Origin: Microbacterium limosum
GTDB lineage: Bacteria; Actinomycetota; Actinomycetes; Actinomycetales; Microbacteriaceae
Length of the DNA stretch: 64,000 nucleotides
Direction of reading: 5' to 3'
NCBI RefSeq assembly: GCF_036324365.1
Contig: NZ_CP137080.1
Coordinates: 1,054,001-1,118,000, forward strand
Made by a program: the position numbers and the translations under genes. Below the pieces are notes generated by a model that saw only the letters and a list, made by a program, of their open reading frames with translations, made no database searches and had not been told where the DNA came from. This document shows positions 25,474 through 35,384 of this stretch, piece by piece; positions within the stretch are counted from its first letter, which is position 1, and the number at the start of each line of letters is the position of its first letter.

Positions 25474-27627
25474 GTGCCCTCCGCTGATCATGAACTCGGC
25501 CCCCAGAACCTGCGCTCACCGTCTCGCACGGTGACCCGCGAGCCGAGCGGAAGGTCCCCCGAGCACGCCGAGCCGTCGCGGTTCCTCCCTCACGTTCAGG
25601 GCCTGCGCGCCATCGCCGTCCTCCTCGTCGTGCTCTACCACTTCTGGCCCGGCCGCCTCTCGGGCGGATACGTCGGCGTCGACGTCTTCTTCGTCATCTC
25701 CGGATTCCTGATCACAGGGCACCTGATGCGGGAGCTGGAGGCCACCGGCGGCGTGCGACTCGCGCAGTTCTGGGCGCGACGTGCGCGCCGGCTGCTGCCG
25801 GCATCCCTTTTGGTGCTGCTGTTCTGCGCCCTGGTCGTGGGCACCCCCTATCTGTTCCCGCTGTCGTCGCTGCCCACCGAGATCCGCGAGATCCTCGCCT
25901 CCACGTTCTACGTCGAGAACTGGTTCCTCGCGCTGAACTCCGCCGACTACCTCGCCGACACCGGCGAGCCCACGACCGTGCAGCACTACTGGTCGCTCTC
26001 GCTGGAAGAGCAGTTCTACGTGCTGTGGCCCCTCATCCTGCTGGCGGCTGCGTGGATCGGCGTGACGAGGTTCCGCGGGGCGCGCCGCAGGGCGGTGCTC
26101 GTGGCGATCGTCGCCGTGACCGCGGCATCCTTCGTCTTCAACGTCATCTTCACCATCACCGACCCCGCGCCGGCCTACTTCGTCACGTTCGGTCGCATGT
26201 GGCAGTTCGGCGTCGGCGCCCTCATCGCACTGGTCCCGATGCTGCAGATCCGTCACGCGGTGGGCAGTTTCCTCCTCGGGTGGGCGGGGATAGCCGCGCT
26301 GGTGTTCACCGCGTTCACCTTCGACGCCCAGACGCCCTTCCCCGGATACATGGCGGCGATCCCGACGCTCGGGGCGGCGGCCGTCATCGCCGCGTCCAAC
26401 GCCGATCGGTGGTGGTACCCCACCCGGGTGCTCTCCCTCCGTCCCGCGCGGTTCGTCGGCGACATCTCCTACAGCCTCTACCTCTGGCACTGGCCGCTCA
26501 TCGTCATCGCTCCCTCGGTGCCGTTCTGGGGGCTCTCCATCTACCACCGCGTCGCCCTGCTGGCGCTCTGCTTCGTCCTCGCCTGGCTCACCAAGCGCTT
26601 CGTCGAGGACCCGGCACGCTCCTGGAAGGTGCTCACGTCGCGTCGTCCGCGGGTGACGCTCTGGTCGTCGCTCGTCGCGATGGTCGTCGTGGCGGCGGTG
26701 GCGGCGGGCGCCTGGGCCGTGAACGCCCCCGCCTATCGGACGGGCGTGCAGGCGATCGAGCAGACCCGGGAGAACCCGCCGGAGTGCTTCGGCGCGGCGA
26801 GCGTGCTCGACCCCGCGTGCGCGACGGTCGACTTCGGCGACCAGGTCCTCCCCGCGCCGGGGTTCGCCGCCGCCGATCGCCCCTCGGACGAGCAGTGCTT
26901 CGTGCAGCTCAACGACACCCGGCCGGTGACGTGCGAGTTCGGCGTCGACGACCCCGAGGCGCCCGAGGTGGTGCTGATCGGCGACAGCCACGCCTTCCAG
27001 CTGCTGTCGACGTTCGAGAGCATCGCCGTCGAGAACGGGTGGCGCCTGACCACGCTGTTCAAGGGGGCGTGCCCGTGGTCGACGACGTCTCTCGTGACGC
27101 CCGGCGCCTTCGGAGCCGCGTGCGACCGGTGGCGGCAGAACGCCGCCGAGGTGCTCGAGGAGCGCGATCCCGACGTCATCTTCACCGCGGCGCTGTCGAC
27201 GACCCCGTATTCGTCCGCCGGTTTCGACAGCGCGCACGACGCCGCGGTGGCCGGGTACCGCGATGCCTGGCGGGGAGCGATCGACCGCGGCATCCCCGTC
27301 GTGACCGTCGTGGACAACCCCGTGTGGGAGAACGACCCCAACAAGTGCCTGCGCACGCGCGGGATCGACGCCTGCGCAGGCGCGCGGGATGCCGTGCTGT
27401 CCGAGAACGACCCGGTGCGGGATGCCGCGGAGGGAATGTCCGGGGTGACCCTGCTGGATTTCACGGACGTGTACTGCGACGACGCGCAGTGCTCGCCCGT
27501 CGTGGGCGGCGCGAACGTCTACCGGGACGAGGACCACCTCACGGTGACCTTCGCCGACACGCTCGCGCCCTCGTACGCGGCCGCGCTGCGCGGGGCGATG
27601 GGACGCGACGGCAGCCTCACGCAATAG
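25474..27627 (+). CDS. O-acyltransferase with C-terminal SGNH domain (OafA/YrhL type)
   Basis: A 717-residue membrane acyltransferase. After a 45-residue polar N-terminus comes the acyltransferase-3 domain with about ten membrane segments: FLPHVQGLRAIAVLLVVLYHF, YVGVDVFFVISGFLITGHL, the RRARRLLPASLLV block, HYWSLSLEEQFYVLWPL (catalytic His/Glu region) and WHWPLIV. From about residue 485 a periplasmic-type SGNH hydrolase domain follows, with VVLIGDSHAFQLL and a DEDHLT catalytic pair near the end. Such proteins O-acetylate cell-wall or surface polysaccharides. TAGCGT lies 6 nt before the GTG start. Confidence 0.92.
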   Translation: MPSADHELGPQNLRSPSRTVTREPSGRSPEHAEPSRFLPHVQGLRAIAVLLVVLYHFWPGRLSGGYVGVDVFFVISGFLITGHLMRELEATGGVRLAQFWARRARRLLPASLLVLLFCALVVGTPYLFPLSSLPTEIREILASTFYVENWFLALNSADYLADTGEPTTVQHYWSLSLEEQFYVLWPLILLAAAWIGVTRFRGARRRAVLVAIVAVTAASFVFNVIFTITDPAPAYFVTFGRMWQFGVGALIALVPMLQIRHAVGSFLLGWAGIAALVFTAFTFDAQTPFPGYMAAIPTLGAAAVIAASNADRWWYPTRVLSLRPARFVGDISYSLYLWHWPLIVIAPSVPFWGLSIYHRVALLALCFVLAWLTKRFVEDPARSWKVLTSRRPRVTLWSSLVAMVVVAAVAAGAWAVNAPAYRTGVQAIEQTRENPPECFGAASVLDPACATVDFGDQVLPAPGFAAADRPSDEQCFVQLNDTRPVTCEFGVDDPEAPEVVLIGDSHAFQLLSTFESIAVENGWRLTTLFKGACPWSTTSLVTPGAFGAACDRWRQNAAEVLEERDPDVIFTAALSTTPYSSAGFDSAHDAAVAGYRDAWRGAIDRGIPVVTVVDNPVWENDPNKCLRTRGIDACAGARDAVLSENDPVRDAAEGMSGVTLLDFTDVYCDDAQCSPVVGGANVYRDEDHLTVTFADTLAPSYAAALRGAMGRDGSLTQ

Positions 27628-27637
27628 GGTCGGGGGC

Positions 27638-28174
27638 ATGACCATCGCCCCGGACGCCACGATCCTCGCCCTGCCCGGAGGCGCCGCGCCGGCGCTCGAT
27701 CCCGCCGCCTTCGTCGCCCCCGGCGCCCGCATCGTCGGCGCGGTGGAGATGTCGGAGGGATCCAGCGCCTGGTACAACGCCGTCCTGCGCGCCGACTCCG
27801 CCGCCATCACGATCGGGGCGGGCAGCAACCTGCAGGACAACGTCTCGGTGCACGTGGATGCCGCGCATCCCGTCGTGATCGGCGAGAACGTGTCGGTCGG
27901 CCACAACGCGGTCGTGCACGGCTGCACGATCGGCGACGGTTCGCTGATCGGGATGGGCAGCGTCGTGCTGTCGGGCGCCGTCGTGGGCGAGGGCTGCCTC
28001 ATCGCCGGGGGAGCGGTGGTGCTCGAGGGCTCCGTCATCCCGTCGGGCTCGCTCGTCGCGGGCGTGCCCGCGAAGGTGCGCCGCGAGCTGACGGGCGAGG
28101 AGCGGGCGAGCATCCTGCGCAACGCCGAGATCTACCGCGCCCATTCCGCCACGCACGCCGCCGCGCTCGGCTGA
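27638..28174 (+). CDS. gamma carbonic anhydrase-like hexapeptide protein
   Basis: A 178-residue left-handed beta-helix protein of the YrdA/PaaY group. The three metal-binding His are recognisable in NVSVHVDAAHPVVIG, VGHNAVVHGCTIG, and the Arg/Asp/Gln set in AVLRADSAAITIGAGSNLQDN. It may act as a zinc carbonic anhydrase or as a CoA transferase-like scaffold; members of this group often lack measurable activity. TAGGGT lies 7 nt before the ATG. It follows the acyltransferase by 10 nt and probably has its own promoter. Confidence 0.9.
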   Translation: MTIAPDATILALPGGAAPALDPAAFVAPGARIVGAVEMSEGSSAWYNAVLRADSAAITIGAGSNLQDNVSVHVDAAHPVVIGENVSVGHNAVVHGCTIGDGSLIGMGSVVLSGAVVGEGCLIAGGAVVLEGSVIPSGSLVAGVPAKVRRELTGEERASILRNAEIYRAHSATHAAALG

Positions 28175-28213
28175 GGGCGGCCGTGGCGAAGTCGGCAGGC
28201 AGTGAAAAGACGG

Positions 28214-28284
28214 AGGGGCTGACGGGAATCGAACCCGCATCATTAGTTTGGAAGACTAAGGCTTTACCACTAAGCTACAGCCCC
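28214..28284 (-). tRNA. tRNA-Gly (TCC)
   Basis: Acceptor stem GGGGCTG/CAGCCCC; D arm GCTTAGTGGTAAAGC; anticodon stem-loop TTAGT-CTTCCAA-ACTAA (anticodon TCC); T arm GCGGGTTCGATTCCCGT. CCA is not encoded. Confidence 0.96.
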
Positions 28285-28478
28285 GCATTCGGCGGGTGTC
28301 CGCCGGATGTGAGTGTTCAGTTGTGTGGATCCGCGTGTGTGGATCCGCGCGCGGAAGCCGCGGCACCCATCAGTCTAACGGAGTCTGGGGCATGCCCTCG
28401 ACGAGGGCCGGATCGTCGGCGTCGGACGCCGCCCGGTCGTGCATACGTCGCCGAATGGGGCGAACGGCGCCCGTCGGC

Positions 28479-28484
28479 TAGACT
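28479..28484 (+). promoter_or_regulatory. -10 hexamer upstream of tRNA-Pro
   Basis: TAGACT lies 43 nt before the tRNA-Pro 5' end, the same hexamer used before several genes in this window. No clear -35 element. Confidence 0.45.
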
Positions 28485-28526
28485 TCACGGGGCCGTTTCG
28501 TGCCCGTGCTCACGCACGGCGCCGCC

Positions 28527-28600
28527 CGGGGCGTAGCTCAGCTTGGTAGAGCGCCCGCTTTGGGAGCGGGAGGCCGCAGGTTCAAATCCTGTCGCCCCGA
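28527..28600 (+). tRNA. tRNA-Pro (TGG)
   Basis: Acceptor stem CGGGGCG/CGCCCCG; D arm GCTCAGCTTGGTAGAGC; anticodon stem-loop CCCGC-TTTGGGA-GCGGG (anticodon TGG); T arm GCAGGTTCAAATCCTGT. CCA is not encoded. It lies 85 nt before tig on the same strand. Confidence 0.96.
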
Positions 28601-28685
28601 CGCACGGATCCCCAACAGACCTCACGCACAGACCTTCACCCGCCGCGCGTTCGCGCGCGCGATCATCACGAGGAGAACAACCAGC

Positions 28686-30128
28686 ATGGTGAACAGCACC
28701 GTCGAGCAGCTCAGCCCCACGCGCGTGAAGCTGCGCATCACGGTCTCGCCCGACGAGCTCAAGCCCAGCATCACGCACGCCTACGAGCACATCGCGCAGG
28801 ACGTCCAGGTGCCCGGCTTCCGCAAGGGCAAGGTCCCCGCTCCGATCATCGACCAGCGCATCGGGCGCGGTGCCGTCATCGAGCACGCCGTGAACGAGGG
28901 CCTCGACGCCTTCTACCGCGAGGCCGTGACCGAGCACAACGTGCGCGTCGTGGGCCGCCCGGCCGCCGAGATCATCGAGTGGCCGAACGAGAAGGACTTC
29001 TCGGGCGACCTGCTGGTGGACGTCGAGGTGGACGTGCGCCCCGAGATCACGGTTCCCGAGCTCGAGGGGATCACCCTCACCGTCGACGCGATCGAGGTCG
29101 ACGAGGCCGCCGTCGAGGAGGAGCTCGAGCGCCTGCGCGGCCGCTTCGGCACCCTCGTGACCGTCGAGCGTCCCGCGAAGACGGGCGACTTCGTCGAGCT
29201 CGACCTCGTCGCCACGATCGACGGCTCCGAGATCGACCGCGCCGGCGGCGTGTCGTACGAGATCGGCTCCGGCGAGCTGCTCGAGGGCATCGACGAGGCG
29301 CTCGAGTCGCTCACGGCGGGCGAGGAGACCACCTTCCGCTCCAAGCTCGTCGGCGGCGACCACGCCGGCGAGGAGGCCGAGGTGACCGTCACCGTCAAGG
29401 CCGTCAAGGAGCGCGAGCTGCCCGAGGCCGACGACGACTTCGCGCAGATCGCGAGCGAGTTCGACACGATCGCCGAACTCCGCGAGAGCCTCGTCGAGCG
29501 CGTCAGCCAGCAGTCCGTCTTCACGCAGGGCTCCGCCGCGCGCGACAAGCTCATCGAGACGCTGCTCGAGCAGCTCGACATCCCCGTGCCGCCGAAGCTC
29601 GTCGAGGACGAGGTGCACAGCCACCTCGAGGGCGAGGGCCGGCTCGAGGACGACGAGCACCGCGCCGAGGTGACCGAGGCGAGCGAGAAGCAGTTCCGCA
29701 CGCAGGTGCTGCTCGACGCGATCGCCGAAGAAGCCGATGTCCAGGTCTCGCAGGACGAGCTGACGCAGTACATCATCCAGTCGGCCGCGCAGTACGGCAT
29801 GGCCCCGCAGGAGTTCATGCAGGCGATCCAGCAGGGCGGCCAACTGCCCGCGCTCGTCGGCGAGGTCGCCCGCAACAAGGCCCTCGCCGTGGCGCTCGGC
29901 AAGGTCACGGTCGTCGACACGAACGGCAAGGCGGTCGACCTGGCCGGCTTCGTCGCCGTCGACGACGAGCCCGAGGCCGAGGAAGAGGTCGCCGAGGAGG
30001 CGCAGGAGATCGCGGACTCGGCGACCGACGCCGAGGCAGACGCCGCTCCCGCCGAGTCGGAGGCCGCCGCCGAGGAGAAGCCGAAGACCCGCAAGGCCGC
30101 GAAGAAGAAGGCTGACACCGCCGAGTGA
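28686..30128 (+). CDS. tig: trigger factor
   Basis: The ribosome-bound chaperone and peptidyl-prolyl isomerase, 480 residues. The ribosome-binding domain has the signature [18 protein letters not shown]; the FKBP domain follows ([17 protein letters not shown] to [13 protein letters not shown]) and then the helical cradle. The C-terminus carries an unusual 50-residue acidic stretch that ends in a Lys-rich patch ([14 protein letters not shown]), common in actinobacterial versions. ATG 28686 follows GAGGAGAACAACC. The clpP1-clpP2-clpX group follows directly, the usual order. Confidence 0.95.
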   Translation: MVNSTVEQLSPTRVKLRITVSPDELKPSITHAYEHIAQDVQVPGFRKGKVPAPIIDQRIGRGAVIEHAVNEGLDAFYREAVTEHNVRVVGRPAAEIIEWPNEKDFSGDLLVDVEVDVRPEITVPELEGITLTVDAIEVDEAAVEEELERLRGRFGTLVTVERPAKTGDFVELDLVATIDGSEIDRAGGVSYEIGSGELLEGIDEALESLTAGEETTFRSKLVGGDHAGEEAEVTVTVKAVKERELPEADDDFAQIASEFDTIAELRESLVERVSQQSVFTQGSAARDKLIETLLEQLDIPVPPKLVEDEVHSHLEGEGRLEDDEHRAEVTEASEKQFRTQVLLDAIAEEADVQVSQDELTQYIIQSAAQYGMAPQEFMQAIQQGGQLPALVGEVARNKALAVALGKVTVVDTNGKAVDLAGFVAVDDEPEAEEEVAEEAQEIADSATDAEADAAPAESEAAAEEKPKTRKAAKKKADTAE

Positions 30129-30138
30129 GGCGCACGAC

Positions 30139-30172
30139 GACGGGGGCGGATGCCGCGGCATCCGCCCCCGTC
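30139..30172 (+). terminator. tig terminator, perfect 34-bp palindrome
   Basis: The 17-nt arm beginning GACGGGGGCGGATGCC (from 30139) is perfectly self-complementary with the arm ending at 30172. Its core, GGATGCCGCGGCATCC at 30148-30163, is the palindrome also found inside coding regions in this window. It starts 10 nt after the tig stop. Confidence 0.8.
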
Positions 30173-30275
30173 ATCGTTCCCGGGCGCACCGCCGATCTGC
30201 CCACGGCGAACACGACCGATCGGCGCAAATGCCGCCGGTAGGGTCATAACGACGCACCACCGGAATGGAGTGAGA

Positions 30276-30863
30276 ATGGCCGCGGAACCCCTGGTCGCCA
30301 CGAGTGTTTTCGACCGACTGCTGAGAGATCGCATCATCTGGCTGGGCTCGGAGGTGCGCGACGAGAACGCGAACGAGATCTGCGCCAAGATCCTGCTTCT
30401 CGCCGCCGAGGACTCTCAGAAGGACATCTACCTGTACATCAACTCGCCCGGCGGGTCGATCACGGCCGGCATGGCGATCTACGACACGATGCAGTTCGTG
30501 CCGAACGACATCGTCACCGTCGGCATCGGCATGGCGGCGTCGATGGGCCAGCTGCTGCTGACCAGCGGCACGAAGGGCAAGCGCTACATCACGCCCAACG
30601 CCCGTGTGCTGCTGCACCAGCCCCACGGAGGCTTCGGTGGCACCTCCAGCGACATCCAGACGCAGGCTCAGCTCATCGTCTCGATGAAGAACCGCCTCGC
30701 CGAGATCACGGCGGCCCAGACGGGCAAGACCGTGGAGCAGATCAACGAGGACGGCGACCGCGACCGCTGGTTCACCGCCGACGAGGCGCTGGCCTACGGC
30801 TTCGTCGACCACATCCGCGAGCACGCCGTCGACGTCACCGGCGGCGGCGGAACGGCCGCGTGA
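30276..30863 (+). CDS. clpP1: ATP-dependent Clp protease proteolytic subunit ClpP1
   Basis: A 195-residue serine protease subunit that pairs with ClpP2 to form the active tetradecamer in actinobacteria. Catalytic Ser in [13 protein letters not shown], His in [10 protein letters not shown], and Asp further on (the [12 protein letters not shown] region). ATG 30276 has GGAGTGAGA upstream; TAGGGT at 30239-30244 is a likely -10, giving a leader of about 25 nt. Its stop lies 32 nt before the chosen clpP2 start; a GTG overlapping the stop is the alternative. Confidence 0.95.
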   Translation: MAAEPLVATSVFDRLLRDRIIWLGSEVRDENANEICAKILLLAAEDSQKDIYLYINSPGGSITAGMAIYDTMQFVPNDIVTVGIGMAASMGQLLLTSGTKGKRYITPNARVLLHQPHGGFGGTSSDIQTQAQLIVSMKNRLAEITAAQTGKTVEQINEDGDRDRWFTADEALAYGFVDHIREHAVDVTGGGGTAA

Positions 30864-30895
30864 GGTTCGAGGCGAGAGACAAGGACGACAAAGCG

Positions 30896-31567
30896 ATGCA
30901 CACCCCCACCTTCGGAACCCCTTCGCCGCAGGCCCTGCAGATGCCTGGATCGCGCTACATCCTGCCCCAGTTCGAAGAGCGCACCGCGTACGGCTACAAG
31001 CGTCAGGACCCGTACAACAAGCTCTTCGAGGACCGGGTCATCTTCCTGGGCGTCCAGGTCGACGACGCATCGGCCGACGACGTCATGGCGCAGCTGCTCG
31101 TGCTCGAGAGCCAGGACCCCGACCGCGACATCGTGATGTACATCAACTCGCCGGGTGGCTCGTTCACCGCGATGACGGCGATCTACGACACGATGCAGTA
31201 CGTCTCGCCGCAGATCCAGACCGTCGTGCTCGGCCAGGCCGCCTCGGCCGCGGCGGTGCTCCTCGCGGCCGGTGCGCCCGGCAAGCGGCTCGCGCTGCCT
31301 AACGCCCGCATCCTGATCCATCAGCCGGCCATGGGCCAGGCCGGTCACGGGCAGGCGTCGGACATCGAGATCCAGGCCCAGGAGATCCTGCGCATGCGCA
31401 CGTGGCTCGAGGAGACGCTGGCGAAGCATTCCAACCGCTCGCAGGAGCAGGTCAACAAGGACATCGACCGCGACAAGATCCTCGGCGCGTCCGAGGCTCT
31501 CGAGTACGGCCTCGTCGACCAGGTCCTCACGACCCGCAAGCGCACGCCCGCGGCGATCACGAAGTAG
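30896..31567 (+). CDS. clpP2: ATP-dependent Clp protease proteolytic subunit ClpP2
   Basis: The second ClpP subunit, 223 residues from ATG 30896 (MHTPTFGTP). AAGGAC about 10 nt upstream supports this start; GTG 30860, overlapping the clpP1 stop, would add 12 residues ([12 protein letters not shown]). The catalytic Ser lies in [12 protein letters not shown] and the His in [31 protein letters not shown] is the handle and oxyanion region. In actinobacteria neither ClpP alone is fully active; ClpX or ClpC1 engages the ClpP2 face. Confidence 0.94.
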   Translation: MHTPTFGTPSPQALQMPGSRYILPQFEERTAYGYKRQDPYNKLFEDRVIFLGVQVDDASADDVMAQLLVLESQDPDRDIVMYINSPGGSFTAMTAIYDTMQYVSPQIQTVVLGQAASAAAVLLAAGAPGKRLALPNARILIHQPAMGQAGHGQASDIEIQAQEILRMRTWLEETLAKHSNRSQEQVNKDIDRDKILGASEALEYGLVDQVLTTRKRTPAAITK

Positions 31568-31583
31568 TCCTCTCCACAGGTTC

Positions 31584-31619
31584 GCCCCGGCATCCGTCAA
31601 TGCGACCGGATGCCGGGGC
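31584..31619 (+). terminator. clpP2 terminator
   Basis: GCCCCGGCATCCG (31584-31596) pairs perfectly with CGGATGCCGGGGC (31607-31619) around a 10-nt loop and is followed by TTCCTATT. It separates clpP1-clpP2 from clpX. Both arms again contain GGCATCC/GGATGCC. Confidence 0.8.
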
Positions 31620-31676
31620 TTCCTATTAGGCTCGACACACAGCATCATCCAGGCGGCAACGCACGAGGAGGGCCGG

Positions 31677-32945
31677 ATGGCACGCATCGGAGAGAGCGCC
31701 GATCTGTTCAAATGCTCGTTCTGCGGAAAGAGCCAGAAGCAGGTCGTGCAGCTGATCGCCGGCCCCGGCGTCTACATCTGCGACGAGTGCGTCGAGCTGT
31801 GCAACGAGATCATCGAGGAGCGCATGGCCGAGTCCGGCTCGGGCGTCGTCTCCGATTTCGATCTACCCAAGCCCCGCGAGATCTTCTCCTTCCTCGACGA
31901 GTACGTCGTGGGCCAGGAAGACGCCAAGCGCGCGCTGTCGGTGGCCGTCTACAACCACTACAAGCGCGTCCGGGCCCACGGCGAGATCAAGCCCGCCGAG
32001 CAGCGCGCCGAAGAGGTCGAGGTCGCCAAGAGCAACATCCTGCTGCTCGGCCCCACCGGCTGCGGCAAGACCTACCTGGCGCAGACGCTCGCGAAGCGCC
32101 TCAACGTGCCGTTCGCGGTCGCGGACGCCACGGCGCTGACCGAGGCGGGCTATGTCGGCGAAGACGTGGAGAACATCCTTCTCAAGCTGCTGCAGGCCGC
32201 AGACTTCGACACGAAGCGCGCCGAGACCGGCATCATCTACATCGACGAGGTCGACAAGATCGCCCGCAAGGCGGAGAACCCCTCGATCACGCGCGACGTC
32301 TCGGGCGAGGGTGTCCAGCAGGCGCTGCTGAAGATCCTCGAGGGCACCGTCGCGTCCGTGCCACCGCAGGGAGGGCGCAAGCACCCCCATCAGGAGTTCA
32401 TCCAGATCGACACGACGAACGTGCTGTTCATCGTGGCGGGCGCGTTCGCAGGGCTCGAGGAGATCATCTCCTCGCGGGTCGGCAAGCACGGCGTGGGCTT
32501 CGGGGCGCCGTTGCAGGACAAGGACAACGTGCAGAACCTCTTCAGCGAGGTGCTGCCGGAGGACCTGCACAAGTTCGGGCTCATCCCCGAGTTCATCGGG
32601 CGTCTGCCGATCGTCGCCTCGGTCGCGCCGCTCGACCGGGAGGCCCTCATCGAGATCCTCACCGAACCGCGCAACGCGCTCATCAAGCAATACCAGCGCA
32701 TGTTCGAGCTCGACGACGTCGATCTGGAGTTCGACCGGGAGGCGCTCGAGGCCATCGCGGAGCTCGCCGTGGCGCGCAAGACCGGCGCCCGTGGTCTCCG
32801 GGCCATCCTCGAGGACGTGCTCGGCCCGATCATGTTCGAGATCCCGTCCGCCGAGAACATCGCGAAGGTCGTCGTCACCCGCGCCGCGGTCGAGGACGGC
32901 GCGGCGCCCACCTTCGTCCTCAAGCAGGCGAAGAAGAGCGCCTGA
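31677..32945 (+). CDS. clpX: ATP-dependent Clp protease ATP-binding subunit ClpX
   Basis: A 422-residue AAA+ unfoldase. The N-terminal zinc-binding domain has CSFCGK and CDECVELC; then Walker A GPTGCGKT, Walker [14 protein letters not shown], the pore GYVGED loop, the IGF-type ClpP-contact loop (see the [14 protein letters not shown] stretch), and sensor 2 [13 protein letters not shown] 31677 follows GAGGAGGGCCGG. TAGGCT at 31627-31632 after the clpP2 terminator is a likely own -10. Confidence 0.96.
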   Translation: MARIGESADLFKCSFCGKSQKQVVQLIAGPGVYICDECVELCNEIIEERMAESGSGVVSDFDLPKPREIFSFLDEYVVGQEDAKRALSVAVYNHYKRVRAHGEIKPAEQRAEEVEVAKSNILLLGPTGCGKTYLAQTLAKRLNVPFAVADATALTEAGYVGEDVENILLKLLQAADFDTKRAETGIIYIDEVDKIARKAENPSITRDVSGEGVQQALLKILEGTVASVPPQGGRKHPHQEFIQIDTTNVLFIVAGAFAGLEEIISSRVGKHGVGFGAPLQDKDNVQNLFSEVLPEDLHKFGLIPEFIGRLPIVASVAPLDREALIEILTEPRNALIKQYQRMFELDDVDLEFDREALEAIAELAVARKTGARGLRAILEDVLGPIMFEIPSAENIAKVVVTRAAVEDGAAPTFVLKQAKKSA

Positions 32946-32999
32946 CCCGCGACCGGATGCGAGCGGCCGCCGGCCGGTGCATCCCGCCGCGTGCGCCGT

Positions 33000-35054
33000 T
33001 CAGCCGGTGAGGCCGCGCCGCTGGAGCAGGGGCTCGATGCGGGCGTCGCGGCCCCGGAAATCGCGGTACGCCTCGAGGGGGTCCTTCGAGCCCCCGACCG
33101 CGAGGAGCCGGGTGCGGAAGCGAGCGCCGGCCGTGCGGGTGAGCCCGCCGTTCTCACGGAACCACTCGACTGCGTCCGCATCGAGCACCTCGCTCCAGAT
33201 GTAGGAGTAGTACCCGGCGCTGTAACCGCCCGAGAAGATGTGGGCGAAGTACGTGGAGGAGTAGCGGGGCGGGACGGCCGGGTCGTCGAGCCCGATATCG
33301 GCGAGGGCGCGGGCTTCGAACTCCTCCACGGAGGTGACGGCGGCGGCATCCGCCTCGCTGAGGGAGTGCCAGGCCTGATCGAGCCAGGCCGCCGCGAGGT
33401 ACTCGCTCGTCGCGAAGCCCTGGTTGAAGCTCCCGGTCGCGCGGAGCCGCTCCACGAGGTCCTCGGGCAAGGGCTCGTTCGTCTCGACGTGACGGGCGTA
33501 AGAGGCGAGGATCTCGGGCCACAGGATCCACATCTCGTTCACCTGGCTCGGGAACTCCACGAAGTCCCGGCACACGCTGGTACCGGCGAAGTGCGGGTAG
33601 GTGACGGTCGCGAAGAGGCCGTGCAGGGCGTGCCCGAACTCGTGGAACAGCGTCGTGACCTGATCGAGCGTCAGCAGAGTGGGCAGGCCCCCGGCGGGCT
33701 TGGCGACGTTGAGGTTGTTGACGACGACGGGAGCGTCGCCGCGCAGGCCCGACTGCGCGACGATCGAGTTCATCCAGGCCCCGCCGCGCTTGGTGTCGCG
33801 GGTGTAGCGGTCGAGCACGAAGAGGCCGAGCGGCGTGCCGTCGGCCTCATCGACCTGGTAGACGCGGGCGTCGGGGTGGTACGCGTGCAGGTCGTGACGC
33901 TCGGCGAAGCGAAGACCGTACAGCTCGGATGCCGCGCGGAACACCCCGTCCTGAAGCACCCGTTCGGCCTCGAACCACGGCCGCATGGCGCTCGTGTCGA
34001 TGTCGTACTCGGCGATCCGGACCTGCTCGGTGTAGAACGCCCAGTCGTGTGCGGCGAGCTCGAAGCGGTCGTCGCCCTCGTCGATGATCCGCTGCAGCTT
34101 CTCGGCTTCACGGCGGGCGTTGCGGGCGGCGGGCGCCGCGAGCCGGCGAAGGAGGTCGTGCACGGCCTCCGGGCTGCCTGCCGTCTCGTCGGCGGTGACG
34201 TAAGCGGCGTGGCTGGGAAAGCCGAGGATCGCCGCGCGCCGAGCGCGCAGGCGCACGATCTCGAGCAGCACCTCTCGGTTGTCGCCCGCCCCGCCGCGGA
34301 TGCCGCGTGCGCGGGACGCGGCCATGAGGCGTCGACGGCTCTCGCGATCGGTCAGCACGGCAAGGTAGGGATGCCCCGTGAAGAGCGTCAACGTGACGGC
34401 GAAGCGTCCCGGCTGTCCGCGGTCGGCCGCGGCCTGGCCCGCCGCGGACAGCTCGGCGTCGGAGAGGCCGTCGAGTTCGCGCGCGTCGTCGAAGAAGACC
34501 GCGAGATCGTTGGTGTCTGCGAGCAGGTTCTTCTCGAACGTCGTCTTCAGCGATGAGAGTCGCTGGTTGATGGCAGTGAGCCGTTCCTTGCTCGCCGGGT
34601 CCAGGGCGGCTCCCGCGAGCGTCATCTCGCGGTGGTGGCGCTCGATGAGGTAACGCTGCTCGGGCGTGAGGTCGAGGGTGTCGGCGTGCTCGGCGAGGGC
34701 TCGCACCCGCGCGTACAACTCGGCATCCAGCTGCACGGAGTCCCGATGCGCGGACATGAGGGGAGCGAGCTCCCCGTCGATCGCCTGTATCTCGGGAGTC
34801 GCATCGGCGGAGCTGACGGTGTAGAACGTGCGAGCGACACGGTCCAGCGCCTCGCCCGACCGCTCGAGCGCTTCCATCGTGTTCTCGAAGGTCGGGGCGG
34901 CGGCGTTGCCGGTGATCGTCGCGATCTCATCGCGATGAGCGGCGAACGCCGCGCGGAATGCCGGGAGGTAGTGCTCGGGCAGGATCGCGTCGTAGTCGGG
35001 CAGCCCGAAGGGAAGGGCGGATCTCGCGAGCAGGGGGTTGCTGTTCTCGGCCAC
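33000..35054 (-). CDS. M3 family metallopeptidase (oligopeptidase A / Dcp type)
   Basis: A cytoplasmic zinc oligopeptidase of 684 residues. The zinc site is TLFHEFGHALHGLFA, followed by the third ligand region and by SGGYSAGYYSYIWSEVLDADAVEWF, the C-terminal signature of the Dcp/OpdA group. GTG 35054 (VAENSNPLLA) has TACGCT (minus strand, 35066-35061) 6 nt upstream, a leaderless spacing, and fits the family N-terminus. It probably completes degradation of peptides released by Clp proteases, as inferred from family and proximity. Confidence 0.93.
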   Translation of the reverse strand: MAENSNPLLARSALPFGLPDYDAILPEHYLPAFRAAFAAHRDEIATITGNAAAPTFENTMEALERSGEALDRVARTFYTVSSADATPEIQAIDGELAPLMSAHRDSVQLDAELYARVRALAEHADTLDLTPEQRYLIERHHREMTLAGAALDPASKERLTAINQRLSSLKTTFEKNLLADTNDLAVFFDDARELDGLSDAELSAAGQAAADRGQPGRFAVTLTLFTGHPYLAVLTDRESRRRLMAASRARGIRGGAGDNREVLLEIVRLRARRAAILGFPSHAAYVTADETAGSPEAVHDLLRRLAAPAARNARREAEKLQRIIDEGDDRFELAAHDWAFYTEQVRIAEYDIDTSAMRPWFEAERVLQDGVFRAASELYGLRFAERHDLHAYHPDARVYQVDEADGTPLGLFVLDRYTRDTKRGGAWMNSIVAQSGLRGDAPVVVNNLNVAKPAGGLPTLLTLDQVTTLFHEFGHALHGLFATVTYPHFAGTSVCRDFVEFPSQVNEMWILWPEILASYARHVETNEPLPEDLVERLRATGSFNQGFATSEYLAAAWLDQAWHSLSEADAAAVTSVEEFEARALADIGLDDPAVPPRYSSTYFAHIFSGGYSAGYYSYIWSEVLDADAVEWFRENGGLTRTAGARFRTRLLAVGGSKDPLEAYRDFRGRDARIEPLLQRRGLTG

Positions 35055-35140
35055 CCGGTCAGCGTATCGCCGGGCGTTGGGGCCACGGCGTGCCGGCCTT
35101 CCGCCCAGGGCTGCCGCGGCCCGGCGAGCGGCCGCCGCGA

Positions 35141-35383
35141 TCAGGCGAAGTCGTCCTCGGGGTCGTGCTGCACGACGGCGGCGCCGCTCGCGTCCGTCGT
35201 CACGATGACGCCCGTGTCGAGCTCGGCGATCGGGCGCCCCTCGAGCCAGGTGAGCGTCCAGCGCGGCGGCGGGTCGCCCGCGTTCAGGCTGAGCGTCTCG
35301 ACCTGCGCGATCGTGTCCCACAGCGTGCGCGGCACGGCCGCGGGCGGCTGAGCACCGGCGGTCCAGCGGGTTCCGAGCTGCAT
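35141..35383 (-). CDS. hypothetical protein downstream of valS, 80 aa
   Basis: ATG 35383 lies one base after the valS stop, so translation is probably coupled. The small protein has a beta-rich core (WTLTWLEGRPIAELDTGVIVTTDASGAAVVQHDPEDDFA) and an N-terminal part with TRWTAGAQPPAAVPRTLWDTIAQVE. No Cys, no membrane segment. I do not recognise a family; it may be a short accessory protein kept with valS. Confidence 0.7.
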   Translation of the reverse strand: MQLGTRWTAGAQPPAAVPRTLWDTIAQVETLSLNAGDPPPRWTLTWLEGRPIAELDTGVIVTTDASGAAVVQHDPEDDFA

Positions 35384-35384
35384 G

